Positions 18,073 to 23,874 of a stretch of DNA of 39,298 nt are shown here, in pieces. The translations under genes were made by a program, and so were the position numbers. Source of the DNA: Candidatus Gracilibacteria bacterium CG17_big_fil_post_rev_8_21_14_2_50_48_13 (GTDB lineage Bacteria > Patescibacteriota > Gracilibacteria > 1-14-2-50-48-13); the NCBI GenBank assembly GCA_002783265.1, contig PFFG01000003.1:1-39298 (forward strand), in the 5' to 3' direction. The notes under the pieces are model-generated. The model saw nothing but the letters and a program-made list of their open reading frames with translations. It was not told where the DNA came from and ran no database searches. Numbering within the stretch: position 1 is the stretch's first letter; the number at the start of each line of letters is the position of its first letter.

Positions 18073-18363
18073 GGTGTAGTTTGTAATGTAAAGGGAGACC
18101 GTGGGCACGATTTCACGTGCATTAGGGCTGTTAGTACCCCATTTTGCCCTCATTTACCTGCCCGCCTCACTTGGGCAGCACCCAGGGATTTCTGATCAAT
18201 CAAGCGTTTCCCCTTGTGTCCTCCGACAACTGGCACACGGTCATGTAAGGTGGGGAGGGCGTGGATTTCACCATGCTAAGCGTCCTTAGGCGAGACAAGT
18301 TTACGGCTTATGTCGCCACCTCCCCATGTTGAGCAGTTTATCGTCGTGCTTAGGACTCACCAA
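18073..18363 (-). other. Gene-free, hairpin-rich gap: candidate structured RNA (leftward)
   Basis: This is the longest gap in an operon where genes otherwise overlap, and it looks richer in G and C. On the minus strand I see a long-range pair TGGGGAGG/CCTCCCCA; inside it GGCGA/TCGCC and CTAAG-GACG-CTTAG; two hairpins with the same loop TGAAAT (TGG/CCA and GCACG/CGTGC); and two mutually exclusive pairings of CTGCCC (TGGG-tgctg-CCCA or CTGCCC-...-GGGCAG) just before a possible ATG. Only tiny frames (20-24 codons) fit. It does not look like a tRNA or tmRNA. A leader RNA, small RNA or regulatory switch is possible. Confidence 0.45.
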
Positions 18364-18567
18364 CTAAGCTGTCCAGTGTTTCACTGCCCACATGACAGAC
18401 TCTTCGAGTTTTGTTTTTGCAAGCGACAATTCGCGACTGCCTGCCTGTGTGCTACCATTGTCGTCAACCATAAGCGCAAGCAACACTTCTGCCTGCTCTT
18501 TAATCTTGTCGATCCGTTCCTTAGTTGCCTCGGATAGCTCTTTGTAAACTGGTCTAAATGTACTCAT
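18364..18567 (-). CDS. Acb2/Tad1-like cyclic-nucleotide sponge (anti-CBASS/anti-Thoeris)
   Basis: 67 residues from MSTFRPVYKELSEATKERI. The C-terminal half (SRELSLAKTKLEESVMWAV) matches the conserved 'SRExSLALTKLEEAVMWA' signature I recall for Acb2. Acb2 is a hexameric helical protein that sequesters the cyclic di- and trinucleotide signals of CBASS, and related proteins also bind the Thoeris signal. It would act in the cytoplasm early in infection, in line with its place in a leftward early operon. The frame is open 16 codons further upstream, but this ATG gives the normal family length. Which nucleotide it binds is not evident. Confidence 0.8.
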   Translation of the reverse strand: MSTFRPVYKELSEATKERIDKIKEQAEVLLALMVDDNGSTQAGSRELSLAKTKLEESVMWAVKHWTA

Positions 18568-18630
18568 TTTGTAGGAGTAAAAAAAATTAGGTGAGAGTGA
18601 ATAGTTTTTTGTCATACTCAGGACAAAACT

Positions 18631-18714
18631 TTAGCCGTTGCCGTTGCCGTAGCCGTAGCCGTTGCCGTCGCCGTCGCCGTCGCCGTAGCCGTTGCCGTCG
18701 TTTACTGTTGCCAT
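18631..18714 (-). CDS. (D/N/Y)-Gly repeat microprotein, 27 aa
   Basis: An ATG at 18714 lies inside the last codons of the upstream gene (ATGGCAACAGTAA holds both this start and that stop). It opens MATVN followed by eleven X-Gly dipeptides, with X = Asp, Asn or Tyr, then TAA. The reading frame is -1 to the upstream gene. It may be a separate coupled microprotein, or the former C-terminal tail of the upstream protein separated by a one-base change; some relatives of that protein, as I recall them, end in Gly-rich acidic tails. Confidence 0.45.
   Translation of the reverse strand: MATVNDGNGYGDGDGDGNGYGYGNGNG
18634..18699 (-). repeat. Hexanucleotide array, 11 units
   Basis: Eleven perfect-length units of GCCGTN on the plus strand (N = T,T,A,A,T,C,C,C,A,T,C). 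On the minus strand it encodes X-Gly dipeptides in the frame -1 to the upstream gene. Such arrays can gain or lose units by slippage without breaking the frame. Confidence 0.9.
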
Positions 18715-19073
18715 ACTGGTACGTTAGCAATACAAATACGCGCCTCTTCTGTCACATCCAATACCTCAATTACTTCCGTTAAATCAACCAAAGAAACCTC
18801 GCAAGGGAATTTGCAGTCATTCGGGTTCTTGACTCCTTCCATAGCAAGCTGTGATAGAGAAGACGCACCACTCCAGTACCACAAACGCCGTGCGTTTTTT
18901 AGTGTGGCTTCTTTCCCCTCACGGTGCGCAAGATAACCTGCGAAGACGCCTGCACTATATGTGCGAGCAATAACGTACTTCATCCCGTCTAAACTTTGTG
19001 CTGGTCTCATTTCCGTTCCTTTCGGTACGTAGACAACTCCGTTAATCTCTAACTCATTGAGCGTGGTTTTCAT
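18702..19073 (-). CDS. Conserved small phage protein (DUF6948-like), 123 aa
   Basis: The central segment 'KYVIARTYSAGVFAGYLA ... REGKEATLKNARRLWYWSGA ... LSQLAMEGV' is a conserved pattern of a small protein common in phages and annotated DUF6948 as far as I remember. The fold is probably a beta-rich domain followed by a short helix. Biochemical function is unknown to me. It ends IANVPVWQQ with TAA, immediately followed out of frame by the Gly-repeat array. It lies just upstream of the Acb2-like gene in the accessory operon. Confidence 0.65.
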   Translation of the reverse strand: MKTTLNELEINGVVYVPKGTEMRPAQSLDGMKYVIARTYSAGVFAGYLAHREGKEATLKNARRLWYWSGASSLSQLAMEGVKNPNDCKFPCEVSLVDLTEVIEVLDVTEEARICIANVPVWQQ

Positions 19074-19116
19074 GGTAAAATGAAAATAGGTAAATATATA
19101 GTCTGGTATAAAAACA

Positions 19117-19317
19117 TCACATCGGCGGCGTGTACCGCAAGTCCTCCATCTCGTCGTCCCGCCGTCTCGTGGCTATCTCTTTGAGGAGTTTGTCCTTGGA
19201 CTCCTCTATAACAGTTTGTAGGAAGCGCTTGAACTCTTCTCTCTGCTGGAATATGGATTGCTCTTTGTCGTGGGCTATGTCCATAGCTTGTTGGGTGTAG
19301 GTGTCGAGGTTACTCAT
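19117..19317 (-). CDS. Small charged helical protein, 66 aa
   Basis: It starts MSNLDTYTQQAMDIAHDKEQ at the repeated junction 12-mer. The frame is open to 19491, but that extension is the wrong frame of the real 54-residue gene next to it. The product is one long charged helix with a basic patch (ATRRRDDE). Coiled-coil self-association is likely; function unknown. Confidence 0.55.
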   Translation of the reverse strand: MSNLDTYTQQAMDIAHDKEQSIFQQREEFKRFLQTVIEESKDKLLKEIATRRRDDEMEDLRYTPPM

Positions 19318-19330
19318 GGTCAGTAATATA

Positions 19331-19495
19331 TTATTTTTTGGTAATCCAGTAGTGCCTCTCAAGGGTGGAGTCAAAGTTAGTATAGTACCACTGTTCCTTG
19401 CAACACCGTTTACAGCGCCGCTGGGGAGGTAGATAAGGGTTTGTGCTGTACTGCCATTTGTGCAACCGAAAAAGACATAAGAGTACATCACTCAT
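19331..19495 (-). CDS. CxxC microprotein (DUF1660-like), 54 aa
   Basis: Found by reading the gap in a third frame: MSDVLLCLFRLHKWQYSTNP, then RRCKRCCKEQWYY and ending HYWITKK. The pattern 'C-x-F-x-L-H-K-W ... R-x-C-K-R-C' resembles small zinc-binding phage proteins of the DUF1660 kind. Its start overlaps the upstream stop as ATGAGTGA. After its TAA the same frame reads seven more codons to DHE and a stop, the same ending as two upstream genes, so it may have been shortened by a base change in the A-run. Confidence 0.6.
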   Translation of the reverse strand: MSDVLLCLFRLHKWQYSTNPYLPPQRRCKRCCKEQWYYTNFDSTLERHYWITKK

Positions 19496-19760
19496 CTTGT
19501 TTGGGGTTACTGGTAAGGGAGGAACGGGCTTGTTCTAGCTTGTCAATCCACGTAGAAAGTGACATTTTTTGGCCTACCTTTTCCATCTTTGTAGCCTCAT
19601 CAGTAGCGTTGTTTAGCTCTTGATGGCGAACGTTCCAATCCTGCTTCATATCATCTATGATGGCGTCTAGCAGGTCTCTCTGAGCATTGGTCACCACTTC
19701 CTGCATCCCCTTGATAGTCCAGACTTGGTGCTTTTGGATTGCTTCCTGTATTTTACTCAT
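19488..19760 (-). CDS. Small helical protein, 90 aa, unknown
   Basis: It begins MSKIQEAIQKHQVWTIKG. The start is fixed by the ATGAGTAA overlap with the upstream gene. Long amphipathic helices with many Gln, Lys and Glu (LLDAIIDDMKQDWNVRHQEL) suggest a coiled coil. No known motif. Part of the small-gene operon. Confidence 0.55.
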   Translation of the reverse strand: MSKIQEAIQKHQVWTIKGMQEVVTNAQRDLLDAIIDDMKQDWNVRHQELNNATDEATKMEKVGQKMSLSTWIDKLEQARSSLTSNPKQDE

Positions 19761-19764
19761 GGTC
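19753..19764. repeat. Repeated gene-junction 12-mer TTACTCATGGTC
   Basis: The identical 12-mer occurs at 19310-19321, 19753-19764 and 19928-19939. In each it carries, on the minus strand, the start ATGAGTAA of the next gene. At the last two it also carries the preceding stop after Asp-His-Glu. Confidence 0.8.
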
Positions 19765-19935
19765 GGTAGTGTAAAAATGTAGGCATCTCGCTGGCACGTT
19801 TCGTACTGAGGTGTTGGGGAAACGTGTCGCAAACTCGGCACATGTCATATTCCTTTCGTTAACGTATGAGGCAACGACGACGGCCACCCATAGGAAAGCC
19901 AGTACACAAAGCGCCCAAAGTAGTTGTTTACTCAT
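19753..19935 (-). CDS. Single-pass membrane microprotein, 60 aa
   Basis: An N-terminal hydrophobic segment (LLWALCVLAFLWVAVVVASYV, about 5-25) is followed by a short polar domain with two cysteines (C32 and C51). It is probably inserted in the inner membrane with its tail outside. The ATG sits in the ATGAGTAA junction with the upstream gene and it ends TTDHE in the same junction with the next. Superinfection exclusion or inhibition of a membrane protein is possible but not shown. Confidence 0.6.
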   Translation of the reverse strand: MSKQLLWALCVLAFLWVAVVVASYVNERNMTCAEFATRFPNTSVRNVPARCLHFYTTDHE

Positions 19936-20254
19936 GGTCTTTCGTCTTGGTTAGGGATAGAGAGTTGCGGGCCATTTGCATCCTGTCTGCCACTTGTCGC
20001 ATTGCAAAGTTAATGATTTCTTCGTATTGTCCGTCGCTGCTGTCCCCTATTCGTGCTGCCTCTGCTCGGGTGTCCTCAATAAACAAATCAAGTAGACGTT
20101 CCGCTAGGCTGTTTTGTAAATCCATAGCGTCCTGTAAGTCCACAGCAAATGTATGTACGTCACCTACTGAGACAGATATAGCACAGGATGCCATATCAAA
20201 TCCTAGTTCCTCCATCACCTCCCGCACTCTTTCTGCCAAAGTGTTATTGGTCAT
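19928..20254 (-). CDS. Small helical protein, 108 aa, unknown
   Basis: The start MTNNTLAERVREVMEEL follows the XRE gene stop after four bases. The frame is open further upstream inside that gene. The N-terminal half has a short beta segment (CAISVSVGDVHTFAVDL); the rest is helical with many Glu, Arg and Met. It ends TKDHE at the shared junction. Not recognised. Confidence 0.5.
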   Translation of the reverse strand: MTNNTLAERVREVMEELGFDMASCAISVSVGDVHTFAVDLQDAMDLQNSLAERLLDLFIEDTRAEAARIGDSSDGQYEEIINFAMRQVADRMQMARNSLSLTKTKDHE

Positions 20255-20258
20255 CTGG

Positions 20259-20576
20259 TTATGTAAGCCGCGTCCTGCGGAAAATAAAATCCATGCTCTC
20301 CTTCGATAACTCAAGCGCACCTGCTTCTATTTTCTCATCTAGTTCCCACAAAAGGCGTTTTAGTTCTGTCTCATATTCGGATTGGTTCAGAATAAAAGTC
20401 ACTGCATCGACCACCTCTAGGAACTTCATATCCCTTGTGCCCGACTCAATGCAAGATATTGCGCTTCGTGGCACTCTTAGATGATCTGCAAGTGTCTGTT
20501 GTGATACAGAAGCCTTTTCACGGAGACTTTTCAACGCCGCTGCTAGGTCTTTCTTGTCTATGGGGTTATTGGTCAT
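20259..20576 (-). CDS. XRE-family HTH repressor-like protein, 105 aa
   Basis: A helix-turn-helix lies at about residues 12-60: 'LKSLREKASVSQQTLADHL' then 'RVPRSAISCIESGTRDM', the usual XRE order with the 'S-x-I-E-S-G' end. The C-terminal part is helical and lacks a cleavage (LexA-like) domain. It is embedded mid-operon, so it may down-regulate the leftward early promoter. The start is the ATG that overlaps the preceding 58-residue gene (ATGACCAATAA). Confidence 0.75.
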   Translation of the reverse strand: MTNNPIDKKDLAAALKSLREKASVSQQTLADHLRVPRSAISCIESGTRDMKFLEVVDAVTFILNQSEYETELKRLLWELDEKIEAGALELSKESMDFIFRRTRLT

Positions 20577-20742
20577 GGCGACGACTAAGTAAATAAGATT
20601 GGTAAGCTCTATCGCGTGCTCTACGCAGGTTCTCGCGATACTGCATATTGACTCCGCGCACATACTCTCGCGACTTTTTCTCACGTCGCTCTATACCAAG
20701 TATCTTTCGGAAGAACATGATAATAGGGTGTTGGGTGGTCAT
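20566..20742 (-). CDS. Very basic microprotein, 58 aa
   Basis: A short reading frame filling an apparent gap: MTTQHPIIMFFRKILG, then many Arg and Lys (IERREKKSREYVRG, YRENLRRARDRAYQ) and ending SRRHDQ. Its ATG comes two bases after the upstream stop and its TAA overlaps the XRE start by 11 bases, as is usual in this operon. It could bind nucleic acid; an amphipathic membrane-surface helix at the N-terminus is also possible. Confidence 0.55.
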   Translation of the reverse strand: MTTQHPIIMFFRKILGIERREKKSREYVRGVNMQYRENLRRARDRAYQSYLLSRRHDQ

Positions 20743-20744
20743 GG

Positions 20745-21227
20745 TTACTCTTTAATACGAAGTACGGAAACATCCACCCCGATCTTGTCCGCCACTTCCT
20801 GCAAGGTGAGTTCTACGGTCTCTTTCTCCTCTGGCTGGACAGTGAAATCTTTCTGTATGTCTGATACGGTCCACCAAGTATCTTTCTGCGACACGTCATT
20901 CTCGTTTAGTTTGGAGAGGAACAAAATGTCGCCACATCTGCCAAGCACTTTTCTTGTATTGCCGTTTTGTGTAATAAACACGTCTCCTACTTTTACATCA
21001 TCCAGCGTCTTTGGGCCTTCCCAGCGGGCGAGAAAGGAACCTTCTTCGTATACGTGTGAGCATCCATCGATATAAAAATGTGTTTCTGAGACCTCTGTTA
21101 TTTCCACCTCATTGCTGCCTTCATCTTCCAACTTCCCACAATTGTTATGTTTCCCTTCCACCGCCTTCACCCTGTCCCCCACTTTAATCACGCCTTTAAG
21201 CTGGTCGTAGCTGTATTCTTTCCACAT
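20745..21227 (-). CDS. SH3-like repeat protein, 160 aa, unknown
   Basis: Two related beta segments, each with a V-G-D-x-V/F core: 'IKVGDRVKAVEGKHNNCG' near 14-31 and 'VKVGDVFITQNGNTRKVLG' near 78-96, suggest duplicated KOW/SH3-like barrels. The C-terminus (VELTLQEVADKIGVDVSVLRI) is a small HTH-like helix pair. Cytoplasmic; no catalytic residues identified. Second gene of the operon. Confidence 0.55.
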   Translation of the reverse strand: MWKEYSYDQLKGVIKVGDRVKAVEGKHNNCGKLEDEGSNEVEITEVSETHFYIDGCSHVYEEGSFLARWEGPKTLDDVKVGDVFITQNGNTRKVLGRCGDILFLSKLNENDVSQKDTWWTVSDIQKDFTVQPEEKETVELTLQEVADKIGVDVSVLRIKE

Positions 21228-21254
21228 GGTTTACGTTGTTAGTAATAGGTTTTT

Positions 21255-21431
21255 TTAGTTGTCATGCCGTTGTTTGTTCAGGAGCCGTTTAATGGCGTCC
21301 TGTATATCCGACACCTCCTCTTGAAGGCAGATAATCTGCTCCTCACTCATCTTCTCCCAGTTCTCGGCGAGATCTGTCTTGATGAGTTTGATCTCTTCGA
21401 TTAATGTCCGCACTTCGTTGTTTGGTTTCAT
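21255..21431 (-). CDS. First gene of the accessory operon: charged coiled coil, 58 aa
   Basis: Begins MKPNNEVRTLIEEIKLIKTD and continues as one long charged helix ending RLLNKQRHDN. It lies just downstream of a consensus promoter, about 25 bases after the -10. No ribosome binding site precedes the ATG. Function unknown. Confidence 0.6.
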   Translation of the reverse strand: MKPNNEVRTLIEEIKLIKTDLAENWEKMSEEQIICLQEEVSDIQDAIKRLLNKQRHDN

Positions 21432-21458
21432 ATATGGTGAATTACTTGGTACATCTTG

Positions 21459-21487
21459 AGTGTATACACTTAGTTTACAACTGTCAA
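21459..21487 (-). promoter_or_regulatory. Leftward early promoter with palindromic operator
   Basis: On the minus strand TTGACA (21487-21482) is followed after 17 bases by TACACT (21464-21459). The -10 lies in the perfect 12-base palindrome AGTGTATACACT (21459-21470), a likely repressor site. The -35 overlaps the stop codon of the upstream HTH gene. It should drive the small-gene operon down to RusA. Confidence 0.7.
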
Positions 21488-21714
21488 TCTTTTATATACA
21501 TTTTTTCAAAGTCTTCTACGGGAATCCCTATTGAACGGGTGATAGTTTTCAACTCACGTGCTACTTGATCTGGAACGGGGTACTTGCCAGACTCAATATG
21601 CTTGAGCTGTCCTTCTGTGAGCGACAGATACCGGACGAATTGCGGAAGCGAGAGATTGAGTTTTTTACGTAGCCAGCGTGGAAACTCTTTATGCGTGAAA
21701 GGAAATAATTCCAT
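21484..21714 (-). CDS. XRE-family HTH protein, 76 aa (repressor candidate)
   Basis: Starts MELFPFTHKEFPRWLRKKLN. The HTH is 'LSLPQFVRYLSLTEGQLKHIESGKYPVPDQ', with the S/T-x-x-x-I-E-S-G-K pattern of Cro/cI-like proteins. It ends at the promoter of the accessory operon, whose palindrome is a natural target. It overlaps the membrane-HTH gene upstream by 26 bases, so the two are expressed together. Confidence 0.75.
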   Translation of the reverse strand: MELFPFTHKEFPRWLRKKLNLSLPQFVRYLSLTEGQLKHIESGKYPVPDQVARELKTITRSIGIPVEDFEKMYIKD

Positions 21715-22096
21715 AGAAAGCAAGACAGAAAAAGATAAAAGTGAGTAGCCCAAACACGCCAACAAGGATTCGTTGTGTTGTTCTCGTCGTCTTGATCTGT
21801 GGTTTTTCGTTGTATATCGTGATAATCTTGTTTTTGAGTTTTTGTACGATCTCTTCGTGGACGTTGCGTCGTGGTGTATTCGGATAGTTCGGGTGGTCCA
21901 TGTGAAGGAGAATATAATAATCTCCGGTGGTATACCCTAGTTGTATAAGAACTTTGAGAAGAGTTGTATATGTGAGTTGCCTGTCACGCTGCATGATCCT
22001 TTGTGCTGTTGTGCGCGACGTGACATCACGTAGTGTAAGATGTTTTCTGCGGCATAGCTCTTCGATAATCGCACACAAAACATTTTTTCGGTCCAT
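21689..22096 (-). CDS. HTH protein with C-terminal membrane anchor, 135 aa
   Basis: The N-terminal 60 residues are helical and HTH-like (LTLRDVTSRTTAQRIMQRD ... LLKVLIQLGYTTGDY). A basic linker follows, then one clear membrane segment at about 110-132 (RILVGVFGLLTFIFFCLAF). A DNA-binding head tethered to the membrane is unusual for a phage. The neighbour upstream is a lysozyme-like enzyme and the one downstream is the short HTH repressor. DNA binding is inferred, and the N-terminal fold match is weaker than in the other HTH genes here. Confidence 0.55.
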   Translation of the reverse strand: MDRKNVLCAIIEELCRRKHLTLRDVTSRTTAQRIMQRDRQLTYTTLLKVLIQLGYTTGDYYILLHMDHPNYPNTPRRNVHEEIVQKLKNKIITIYNEKPQIKTTRTTQRILVGVFGLLTFIFFCLAFYGIISFHA

Positions 22097-22123
22097 GGGA
22101 AGATGGAGAGAGAGTAAAAGTAT

Positions 22124-22774
22124 TTATTCTGTGATGATTTCAAAACGTTTCAACACACCGGGGCTGTACGCATTCGCCATACCGTGCCACTTCATACCGT
22201 CTCGCGACCGCCAGTCTCTCCATCTCGCGGAAAAAAGTACATCATTTACATCAGCAACAGCACGAAAATCACGACAACCTTTCTCGATTTGTTTTTCGAT
22301 GCTGTGAAAATCTTGAGAACGTACAAACGCAATATTGTCTTTATACCGCTTGTTTCCAGTGAACCACTGGAACAAGCCATGATCTGAAGTCGGCCCCTTT
22401 GCGTACATGTCCCACCGTGATTCTGCCTCGACCATAAACACAGCATCAATACTGCCACACTCGCGAATAAGCTTTGGAATCATTTCATTGATTTTGGCAA
22501 GGTCCGCCTCAGTGTGGAACTTGTCCTTCAACCTCTTCACTGACACAATCTTTTTGCCAACAAATGGGTTTTGGTAGTGTAACGTCGGTGCCTTGATATA
22601 CCTCCGCAGTGTCACCGTTCCGTCGGCGGCCAAATAGCTCTGATATGCCGTGAACTTCACGGGCTTGTCTGCCACCGTGTGCGGTGAGGGCACAGGGAGA
22701 ATCGCGGCGTTGCTCGCTGGAAGCCAGCATAGAACAACTCCCAGAAGAAACAGGTAAAAGAAAAATCGGTACAT
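22124..22774 (-). CDS. Secreted lysozyme/transglycosylase-like protein, 216 aa
   Basis: The chosen start MYRFFFYLFLLGVVLCWLP gives a signal peptide (basic n-region, hydrophobic core, then PASNA-A). The mature part has an 'EAESRWDMYAKG ... SDHGLFQW' motif, with E118 as the probable catalytic acid and the G-L-x-Q element of SLT-type lysozyme-like folds. It should act on glycan strands outside the membrane. Because it sits in a leftward regulatory operon and not with the lysis genes, wall remodelling or superinfection exclusion is more likely than lysis. A longer start at 22828 is possible but would lose the signal peptide. Confidence 0.65.
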   Translation of the reverse strand: MYRFFFYLFLLGVVLCWLPASNAAILPVPSPHTVADKPVKFTAYQSYLAADGTVTLRRYIKAPTLHYQNPFVGKKIVSVKRLKDKFHTEADLAKINEMIPKLIRECGSIDAVFMVEAESRWDMYAKGPTSDHGLFQWFTGNKRYKDNIAFVRSQDFHSIEKQIEKGCRDFRAVADVNDVLFSARWRDWRSRDGMKWHGMANAYSPGVLKRFEIITE

Positions 22775-22785
22775 AGAAAAGAAAG

Positions 22786-23136
22786 TTACGAGTTGAGAAT
22801 ACACCCGCGCACCGTACGTTTCCCCCACTGGTTTGCGGCAAGACGTCCAGCGTCACCGTGCCCCATCCAAATATCCAGACGATCGTACGCGTATCCACGC
22901 TTCCCAGCAGGAACAATCGCACCACCACGGTCTTCGACGGTATACGTCTTTCCGTTGATCTGGATCTTCGTGCCAAACGCGTACTTCGCAGGAGCCGCCA
23001 TCATACCATCAAAAACAGGTTTACGGGACGCACCATGTGTGCCGTTTCCTTGCAACCGTTTTTCTTTGGCAAGTGTTCCCATGTTATAGGCGCGTTGGCC
23101 GGGGAGAGGAGAATAGTATGCTGTCACCACAAACAT
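22786..23136 (-). CDS. 3D-domain (double-psi beta-barrel) protein
   Basis: The product, from MFVVTAYYSPLPGQRAYN, has the 3D pattern: VTAYY near the start, 'GTHGASRKPVFDGMMAAP', 'AFGTKIQI', 'VEDRGGAIVP' and 'YDRLDIWMGHGDAGR'. These form the double-psi barrel seen in MltA/RlpA-like wall enzymes and contain the conserved aspartates. Upstream in the same frame 'AHAAELDTCQ' runs into this ATG, as in relatives I recall, but no ATG, GTG or TTG precedes it, so the start as drawn cuts into the domain. The missing N-terminus is probably supplied by -1 frameshifting from the upstream gene. Confidence 0.65.
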   Translation of the reverse strand: MFVVTAYYSPLPGQRAYNMGTLAKEKRLQGNGTHGASRKPVFDGMMAAPAKYAFGTKIQINGKTYTVEDRGGAIVPAGKRGYAYDRLDIWMGHGDAGRLAANQWGKRTVRGCILNS

Positions 23137-23185
23137 CTGGCATGTATCCAGTTCTGCTGCATGTGCTTGCGGGAGAATAGTTTTC

Positions 23186-23211
23186 GACGGTTTCGCGTCT
23201 ATTCTTTTCCC
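23186..23211 (-). promoter_or_regulatory. Candidate -1 ribosomal frameshift site
   Basis: On the minus strand the slippery heptamer GGGAAAA (23211-23205) is in frame as G-GGA-AAA. It is followed after five bases by a short hairpin, GACG-cgaaac-CGTC (23199-23186), and the zero-frame stop TAG lies at 23201-23199. Lambda G-GT shifting uses GGGAAAG, one base different. The -1 frame joins the 3D domain. Confidence 0.55.
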
Positions 23212-23507
23212 AACGCATCGGACTTCGCACGCAACTCTTGGATTTTCGTTTTCCGTTCGTTGGCAAGTGCGTTGACCTCTGCTTGTTTCTGCTGTGCTTC
23301 AGTGATAATCTTCTGCTTCTCTGCCCACGTTGCTTGTAGGCGCTTCACTTCAATCTCCAGTTCTATTACTTGTGCTGCATACTCGCGGTACTTCGCTGCT
23401 GCTGGATCAAAGACATTGTTCCATGCTGCACCGCCGGCGACAAGAGCAATCGCGCTCGCGACGCCTACCGCACCCAAAACAAATTTGTTGAAAAGAATGT
23501 GTGTCAT
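23199..23507 (-). CDS. Membrane-anchored coiled-coil protein, 102 aa
   Basis: Starts MTHILFNKFVLGAVGV; a membrane segment at about 7-27 (FVLGAVGVASAIALVAGGAAW) is followed by a coiled coil from 40 to 102 (YAAQVIELEIEVKRLQATW...). Spanin-like topology, but it is in an early operon. Two codons before the TAG stop is the heptamer G-GGA-AAA. A -1 shift there continues directly into the 3D domain. Confidence 0.65.
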   Translation of the reverse strand: MTHILFNKFVLGAVGVASAIALVAGGAAWNNVFDPAAAKYREYAAQVIELEIEVKRLQATWAEKQKIITEAQQKQAEVNALANERKTKIQELRAKSDALGKE

Positions 23508-23514
23508 GTTTGTA

Positions 23515-23874
23515 TTATTGTAAAGGAATGAACACGCCTGCAACATGCAGGATACTCATCAGTACCACACCAAGGAACACCACCCATGCAACGATATTGG
23601 TCCAGTCTATAGAGGGGAGAGATCGTCCTACAGGACGTTTCGCCCATTGATCTTTTTCCGACTGTGGGATTACCTGCATCATGTGTTTCGCCATAAGATT
23701 CTGCACATCGCGCAGTATCAGTGGGATATACTTCTTCCCGTATTTTGTGGCCGGGTTCAACCGTTGTGACATAGCACCTTCACTGATCCCGTACATAGAC
23801 GCAAGATCTCTTTGTGTGAGTTTTAAGATTGCCATGTCACAGACGAGCAGTGCCTTTTTTTGTTGAATAGACAT
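23515..23874 (-). CDS. HTH protein with C-terminal membrane anchor, 119 aa
   Basis: An HTH lies at about 16-42: 'LKLTQRDLASMYGISEGAMSQRLN'. A basic linker follows and then a membrane helix at about 92-115 (WTNIVAWVVFLGVVLMSIL). The start overlaps the upstream gene stop as TAATG. Together with the similar gene at 21689-22096 it brackets the cell-wall genes. It could be a repressor whose activity depends on the membrane. Confidence 0.6.
   Translation of the reverse strand: MSIQQKKALLVCDMAILKLTQRDLASMYGISEGAMSQRLNPATKYGKKYIPLILRDVQNLMAKHMMQVIPQSEKDQWAKRPVGRSLPSIDWTNIVAWVVFLGVVLMSILHVAGVFIPLQ

Noticed and set aside
18100-18340. tRNA or tmRNA in the hairpin-rich gap
   Set aside because: No T-arm GTTCGANNC-type sequence, acceptor stem with CCA or tag-peptide frame could be found on either strand.
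18634-18699. CRISPR array
   Set aside because: The units are 6 bases, contiguous and without spacers; it is a simple hexamer repeat.
19318-19488. N-terminal extension of the 66-residue gene (reads Gly/Thr-rich, fibre-like)
   Set aside because: The same bases read in another frame give a credible 54-residue CxxC protein with the operon-type overlap at its start.
23084-23266. Minus-strand frame of 60 codons between the 3D and coiled-coil genes
   Set aside because: Basic, low-complexity product in a third frame; the region is better explained by the -1 continuation into the 3D domain.
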